In this document: piece after piece, positions 5,700 through 5,740 of the stretch | How the letters are laid out: the number at the start of each line of letters is the position of its first letter | How positions within the stretch are numbered: position 1 is the first letter of the stretch | NCBI GenBank assembly: GCA_028694875.1 | Contig: JAQVKB010000084.1 | Location: 1 to 5,740 of the forward strand | DNA from: Candidatus Izemoplasmatales bacterium | GTDB taxonomy: Bacteria; Bacillota_I; Bacilli_A; Izemoplasmatales; Hujiaoplasmataceae | Length of the DNA: 5,740 nt | Direction: 5' to 3' | Notes under the pieces: model-generated | What the model was told of the DNA's origin: nothing | What the model saw: the letters and a program-made list of their open reading frames with translations, nothing else | The model's database searches: none | Program-made: the position numbers and the translations under genes

Positions 5700-5740
5700 G
5701 TTTCTCGATTCGCTACGGAGAGAACTAGAAAAAAATCGTG
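5686..5740 (+). CDS. DUF1700/HAAS-type membrane protein, N-terminal fragment
   Basis: ATG 5686 opens a frame that runs to the window edge, giving 18 codons: MKRNEFLDSLRRELEKNR. A strong site AGGAGGTG (5672-5679) lies 6 nt upstream, inside the padR coding sequence. The Lys/Asn-Glu-Phe-Leu followed by an amphipathic LRRELEKN helix is how DUF1700 (HAAS-like) proteins begin, and these usually follow a PadR gene with such an overlap. In known cases the rest of the protein has several membrane helices, and DUF4097-type adhesin-like genes may follow; none of that can be seen here. The call rests on a short stretch plus context. Confidence 0.7.
   Translation, partial: MKRNEFLDSLRRELEKNR

Noticed and set aside
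1..5740. Genetic code with TGA = Trp (mycoplasma code), which would make dnaI intact.
   Set aside because: dnaI, the transporter and padR all end at TGA at the normal family length, followed by promoter, terminator or an overlapping gene start. Tryptophans in the intact ORFs are all TGG.

Overview
The window looks like an ordinary chromosomal stretch of a Bacillota or Mollicutes-related bacterium (the Acholeplasma/Izemoplasma kind is possible). The signs are a DnaI-type helicase loader next to a T-box-controlled thrS, strong GGAGG-type ribosome binding sites, sigma-A promoters and a PadR/DUF1700 gene pair. TGA acts as a stop: three of the five ORF ends seen use it, and every tryptophan in the intact ORFs is TGG. 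This matters because one TGA falls inside the dnaI reading frame.

All genes lie on the + strand, in five blocks. (1) 1-699: the 3' part of dnaI, interrupted by an in-frame TGA at 88-90. Upstream is the end of the DnaI N-terminal zinc-binding domain; downstream is a complete AAA+ ATPase domain. (2) 702-2908: a consensus promoter, a threonine T-box leader with its antiterminator/terminator switch, thrS (threonyl-tRNA synthetase) and a strong terminator. (3) about 2934-4311: a gene for a secreted lipoprotein with a Thr-rich linker, a small beta-sandwich-like domain and a von Willebrand A domain, with its own promoter and terminator. (4) 4320-5291: a 10-TM EamA/DMT-family transporter, whose terminator overlaps the end of its coding sequence. 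(5) 5301 to the end: a perfect-consensus promoter driving a PadR-family repressor that starts at TTG and overlaps by 14 nt the start of a DUF1700-type membrane-protein gene cut off by the window edge.

Blocks 1 and 2 are housekeeping (replication restart/initiation and tRNA charging). No terminator is visible between dnaI and the T-box, so dnaI transcripts probably run into the thrS leader. Blocks 3, 4 and 5 look like independent transcription units, each with its own promoter, and I see no functional link between them. I found no mobile element, CRISPR array, tRNA or rRNA gene. I see no clear new system; the most unusual points are the interrupted dnaI, the orphan VWA lipoprotein and the palindrome-flanked padR promoter.
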